Notes under the pieces: model-generated | What the model saw: the letters and a program-made list of their open reading frames with translations, nothing else | The model's database searches: none | What the model was told of the DNA's origin: nothing | Part shown: in pieces, positions 6,201-8,413 of the stretch | How positions within the stretch are numbered: the first letter of the stretch is position 1 | Layout: the number at the start of each line of letters is the position of its first letter | Translations under genes and position numbers: made by a program | DNA from: Bacteroidota bacterium | Lineage (GTDB): Bacteria > Bacteroidota > Bacteroidia > Bacteroidales > VadinHA17 | NCBI GenBank assembly: GCA_030628785.1 | Contig: DAOVQI010000124.1 | Coordinates: 1-8,413, forward strand | Direction of reading: 5' to 3' | Length of the DNA stretch: 8,413 nucleotides

Positions 6201-6383
6201 GGTGCAGGTTTCCTCCAGGATATCACCCTTGGTATTACAGCGAGGAATATTTTAACAATAACAAATTACAGTGGATTCGATCCCGAAGTTTCCTATAGTG
6301 GCAATGCCACGAACTTCAGGGTTGATGAATATACCTATCCGCATTTTGCTACCTGGACTGCTTCATTGCAGTTTACATTTTAA
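3276..6383 (+). CDS. SusC/RagA-family TonB-dependent outer-membrane transporter
   Basis: Outer-membrane beta-barrel that imports oligosaccharides, peptides or other bulky nutrients with energy from TonB-ExbBD. Residues 1-20 are a signal peptide ending LQA. A carboxypeptidase-regulatory-like domain spans about 25-97 (GVPGVSIVVKGTTYGTITD, then DLDGNYTL). The TonB box LDEVVVTG is at 102-109. The plug domain, about 115-231, carries the family hallmarks PLIIVDG (179-185) and DVKSIEIIKGSAGASLYGS followed by NGVIQIITKRG. The rest is barrel, with YVEDGGYMKLREL (about 952-964), FDPEVS (1001-1006) and a C-terminal aromatic end (LQFTF). Its 1035 residues fit the usual 950-1100 range, and no disruption is seen. 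It is followed 31 nt later by its SusD partner. The substrate cannot be deduced, so I give no gene symbol beyond the family. Confidence 0.96.
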   Translation: MKRFTVLFAFLVFLGFQLQAQVQQITGTITSSEDGLGVPGVSIVVKGTTYGTITDLDGNYTLAVPEDAVALLFSFVGMKTQDINIDGRETIDVVMDPDIFGLDEVVVTGVASGTPTKKLGFSIGKVREDQLEKVPAIDAANAIRGKVAGVRVVQPSGNPSSQAQIRLRGSTSISGGQSPLIIVDGMITSGSLSDINMEDVKSIEIIKGSAGASLYGSLAGNGVIQIITKRGGTNTGGQKTRITIKNEYGQSFLSSDYPLTEHHFWKMDPVTGRRDKDFLDVEYVNNPTNAADSANYAFQKLVADNDYSVLYDHVKEIYVPQPYFTNYVSISHNSQLFQFHTSFENKNVTGIVEGEEPWIRKNFRLNVDFTPSPEWKFSLSTSYNLVDGYGATERGQGANIFYSALMAEPNINFLEKDENGEYVNQFEDYDNNWHNPLYMAANRRYQQNRDRVLAGGFLQYKPLDWLKFKGQFSLDRTDYDNQTFYPIGYITPGLSSLRFGSYSISRNVNWKQVAEFEAMAEQEFGDLKTRLTLKYLYENQHSEGLSGSGSHFISQGVQTLRSVSAESRGVGSYTYDYIAENVFADLVLDFKDKFIFDGLIRRDGSSRFGEDSRYATYFRTAFAYILSEDITIPSVDFLKLRVSYGTSGQRPGFAAQYETYSVSAAGISPGVLGNKLLKPSTVGALEVGINVGFLQKFNFTANYEDSQAKDQFLSVPLSKVAGYSSQWQNAGTMHTTSLEFSLNGALVRKQDFSWDFGLTWDKITQEITDLGCPAWTLTTAAASVFRIEEGKPFGLMYGNQLVTSIDQLTTDASGYVRNDYGYDPNAPEDNKTTADFVVNDDGYVIVNGTQGTRAESVHFIIDDEGTPVVDEIGNTNPDFNFGFHNTLTFKGLSFYVLFEGQVGGDIYNYTRQLMNFNNRHGDFETYAAMGKSVDYHNGSSKLYNKCDPSDYYVEDGGYMKLRELSLSYSLKGNKIGAGFLQDITLGITARNILTITNYSGFDPEVSYSGNATNFRVDEYTYPHFATWTASLQFTF

Positions 6384-6414
6384 TTGAGTTAATAAATAAT
6401 TAAAAATCAATATT

Positions 6415-8106
6415 ATGAAAAGAATAAACAAATTTATTTTAACATCACTACTGCTCACAGGTTTCTTGTGGTTTGGCAACAGTTGTGCCGACCTTGAGGT
6501 GGAGAACCTTATGGCGCCTGACAGGGAAGAAGCGCTTGCAAATGTAAGTGATATTTTAAGCCTGTTGGACGGAGGTATGGACAGGGTGTATGATGGGATG
6601 GGGCACTGGAGAAACTTCCATATCGATGCCTGGGCTGACCAGGGTTCCGAAACCAATGCATGGTCAGGATTCTGGTTTTTTGCACAGGAACCGAGGAACA
6701 GGATCCCCAACACTTCAACATGGTCGGACCGGGCTAATATTGAGGACCCGTGGAACCGTTTCAATGCCGGTGTCAATATCGCGAATGAGATACTGAAAAG
6801 TACGGTTGATGAAGGGAACCAACTTATTGATCCTGACACCGAAGTAGATTATACTCACGTAGCCATTGCTACGGCTTATTTTCTGAAAGGCATTAGCCAG
6901 GGCTATCTTGGTATGATCTATGATAAGGCTTATGTTGTTGATTCTGACAGCGATCTGAGTGCACTTGAGTTTGCTGCGTATGACGTTCTTATCGATAATG
7001 GCGTTGCGAACCTTAAACTGGCATGGGAATATGCTGCTGCTCATCCATTCGATGACTGGCGGTTTATGGTAGGATCGTCTGACTATGATTCAGATGATTT
7101 TATAAAAATTGCTAAATCATATGCAGCTAGGATCATGGCCGGTGAAGCCAGGAATCAAACCGATGGGAATGCACTGGATTGGTCAACCATCAATTCATAT
7201 GCAAGTGCAGGGATCACGGAAGATTTCAACCCCAGGTCATCGAATACCTGGTATATCTGGTATCACGACTGGCAGTGCTATTTAATGGGTATGAAGTCTC
7301 CGTACCTTCATGCAGATATTAAAATCCCGTATTACGCCACAAAGTACTTCCCCGAAGATGAGGCTAATATGTATACATGGGAGGACAATAATTATCCATG
7401 GGAATACCCAACCGATGAAGCCATTAAGCTTGGACCCGCAGCATCGAAAGATAAGCGTATAGGACCTCGTGTAGTATGGTATGACGATGAAGGTGACAGC
7501 TTTTATGGTGTTCCAACAGGTGAAGATACCTGGGAACCCATTGATCCTGCAAACTTGCGTGATTATGGAGACTTTATATATTCTCCCGATTTTGGATATC
7601 TGCGTTCGGCCAGGGGAAGACACCTGTTTACAAACCATGTATTTGTCCGTTACCAGGAGCAATACTGGCCAGCGGGCATATATGATGATAACAACTATAC
7701 CCACCTTATGCTGGCATGGGAGATGACTCTCCTGCAGGCTGAGGCTCAACTGAATCTTTCAGGTGAGGCTGCTGCACGGGATGTTATGAACAGTTCTTCA
7801 CCAATTACGAATGCCCGTGAAGAAAGAGGAGGACTAGCTCCACTGGATGGTACTATTCCGGTAATTGAGATAATCGATTATGAATATTGCATCGAATTGT
7901 ATAGCACAGGAAAGTACCTGCAATGGATCTCCATGAGAAGATGGAACAGGCTGAAGAAGGGGACACCGCTGAGTATGCCGGTTCCTGCTGCAGAGCTTGA
8001 GATCACCGGGGATGAACTTTATTCATTCGGAGGCTCTGCGTATGCCGATGGTACAGGCACAGCAGATGGTTCCAATGCGTGGGCTCCACTCCACGGTGGA
8101 AAATAA
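6415..8106 (+). CDS. SusD/RagB-family surface lipoprotein
   Basis: Substrate-binding lid that sits on the SusC barrel at the cell surface and hands nutrients to it. The signal peptide ends at a lipobox-like GNSC with C24 as the lipidated cysteine. The following acidic ADLEVE could act as a Bacteroidota-type surface-export signal, though it is not a perfect match to the published motifs. Helical TPR-like segments include DPWNRFNAGVNIANEIL (about 111-127) and AYFLKGISQGYLGMIYD (about 153-169). The C-terminal half shows SusD/RagB hallmarks: LLQAEAQLNL (about 438-447), an ARE-ERGG loop, EYCIELYSTGKYLQWISMRR (about 487-506) and PLSMPVPAAEL. Its 563 residues are normal for the family. It is co-transcribed with the upstream susC-like gene and followed by a strong terminator. 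No enzyme follows it in this window. Confidence 0.94.
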   Translation: MKRINKFILTSLLLTGFLWFGNSCADLEVENLMAPDREEALANVSDILSLLDGGMDRVYDGMGHWRNFHIDAWADQGSETNAWSGFWFFAQEPRNRIPNTSTWSDRANIEDPWNRFNAGVNIANEILKSTVDEGNQLIDPDTEVDYTHVAIATAYFLKGISQGYLGMIYDKAYVVDSDSDLSALEFAAYDVLIDNGVANLKLAWEYAAAHPFDDWRFMVGSSDYDSDDFIKIAKSYAARIMAGEARNQTDGNALDWSTINSYASAGITEDFNPRSSNTWYIWYHDWQCYLMGMKSPYLHADIKIPYYATKYFPEDEANMYTWEDNNYPWEYPTDEAIKLGPAASKDKRIGPRVVWYDDEGDSFYGVPTGEDTWEPIDPANLRDYGDFIYSPDFGYLRSARGRHLFTNHVFVRYQEQYWPAGIYDDNNYTHLMLAWEMTLLQAEAQLNLSGEAAARDVMNSSSPITNAREERGGLAPLDGTIPVIEIIDYEYCIELYSTGKYLQWISMRRWNRLKKGTPLSMPVPAAELEITGDELYSFGGSAYADGTGTADGSNAWAPLHGGK

Positions 8107-8127
8107 GATTAAAGCTTAATATTTAAG

Positions 8128-8166
8128 AAAGGTTGCTTCGGTTTACAGGGAGCGACCTTTTTTTTT
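8128..8166 (+). terminator. Strong intrinsic terminator after susD
   Basis: AAAGGTTGCT (8128-8137) pairs with AGCGACCTTT (8151-8160) over 10 bp with one G-T pair, around a 13-nt loop. The stem runs into nine consecutive Ts (8158-8166). It begins 22 nt after the susD stop and should end the two-gene transcript. Confidence 0.85.
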
Positions 8167-8265
8167 GCTCGTAGCGCAAAGGGAGACTCGGGGAAATATG
8201 AAGGCTTGCCACGTGAAATGCGACGCTTGCCCTGCCTGCCCCGCAAGGAAGAATGACTGTGTCGG

Positions 8266-8296
8266 GGTGAAATTTGAGGTACGAAAACATTTCACC
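8266..8296. repeat. GGTGAAAT/ATTTCACC hairpin
   Basis: Perfect 8-bp arms around a 15-nt loop. The arms share the TGAAAT core with the hairpins at 1533-1574 and 2014-2062, more than 6 kb away. No T-run follows. Confidence 0.6.
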
Positions 8297-8306
8297 AGGG
8301 AAGGAG

Positions 8307-8331
8307 CATATTTCACTGTGGATGAAATATG
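8307..8331. repeat. CATATTTCA/TGAAATATG hairpin
   Basis: Perfect 9-bp arms around a 7-nt loop. It carries the same TGAAAT core as the hairpin at 8266-8296, but in the opposite arm order (ATTTCA first). Confidence 0.6.
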
Positions 8332-8413
8332 AAGGATGCAAGACGAAATAAGAAAGAGGTTTGAGGTTAAGGTTAAGATTAAGGGCTAAGGAGTAAAAAG
8401 GGGTTAGTAAGAC

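Larger units (their letters stand above)
8167..8413. repeat. Downstream non-coding repeat zone
   Basis: No gene is apparent in the final 247 nt. Directly after the terminator come GTAGCGC, AAAGGGA and GACTCGG (8171-8191), resembling the heptamer and GGGAGACT stretches of modules A and B. Two hairpins with the shared TGAAAT/ATTTCA core follow: GGTGAAAT (8266-8273) with ATTTCACC (8289-8296), and CATATTTCA (8307-8315) with TGAAATATG (8323-8331). The window ends in a GGTTAAG-type hexamer run (8358-8390). A smaller CCCCG/CGGGG pair (8239-8243, 8263-8267) lies between. Confidence 0.65.

Noticed and set aside
6363..6839. 158-residue minus-strand reading frame overlapping the start of susD
   Set aside because: It is antisense to a well-supported SusD signal peptide and N-terminal domain; it has no recognisable domain.
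7282..7749. 155-residue minus-strand reading frame within susD
   Set aside because: Antisense to conserved SusD sequence, with no domain; likely a by-product of codon use.

Overview
The window looks like a chromosomal segment from an uncultured or environmental member of the Bacteroidota, probably Bacteroidales-like. This rests on an adjacent SusC/SusD pair, a close match to the Bacteroidota promoter pattern (TTTG, 19 nt, TAATTTTG) upstream of susC, A-rich rather than Shine-Dalgarno leaders, and moderate-to-low GC coding sequence. No species-level marker is present. All four genes I accept are on the + strand.

Layout. 1-194: leader with a short octamer repeat and a strong GC-rich palindrome. 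195-914: a secreted 239-residue protein of unknown function. 915-2166: about 1.25 kb without a credible gene, packed with short tandem repeats (periods 6, 7 and 8), a duplicated composite module and at least nine hairpins. 2167-2847: a secreted MORN-repeat protein with its own putative -7 element. 2848-3275: AT-rich spacer with two weak terminator-like hairpins and the susC promoter. 3276-6383 and 6415-8106: susC-like and susD-like genes, 31 nt apart, closed by a strong intrinsic terminator at 8128-8166. 8167-8413: no gene; the same kinds of repeats and hairpins resume right after the terminator.

How the genes work together. The SusC-like TonB-dependent outer-membrane transporter and the SusD-like surface lipoprotein should form one nutrient-uptake complex from one transcript. 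No enzyme, sigma/anti-sigma pair or hybrid sensor lies beside them here, so the substrate cannot be named. The MORN protein and the 239-residue protein appear to be independent single-gene units.

The coding part is conventional. The unusual material is in the intergenic regions: hairpins built with an unpaired stretch on the 5' side that nearly repeats its neighbour, so two alternative folds exist, and heptamer arrays resembling the short tandemly repeated repetitive sequences known from cyanobacteria. I found no convincing evidence of a new defence, mobile or biosynthetic system.
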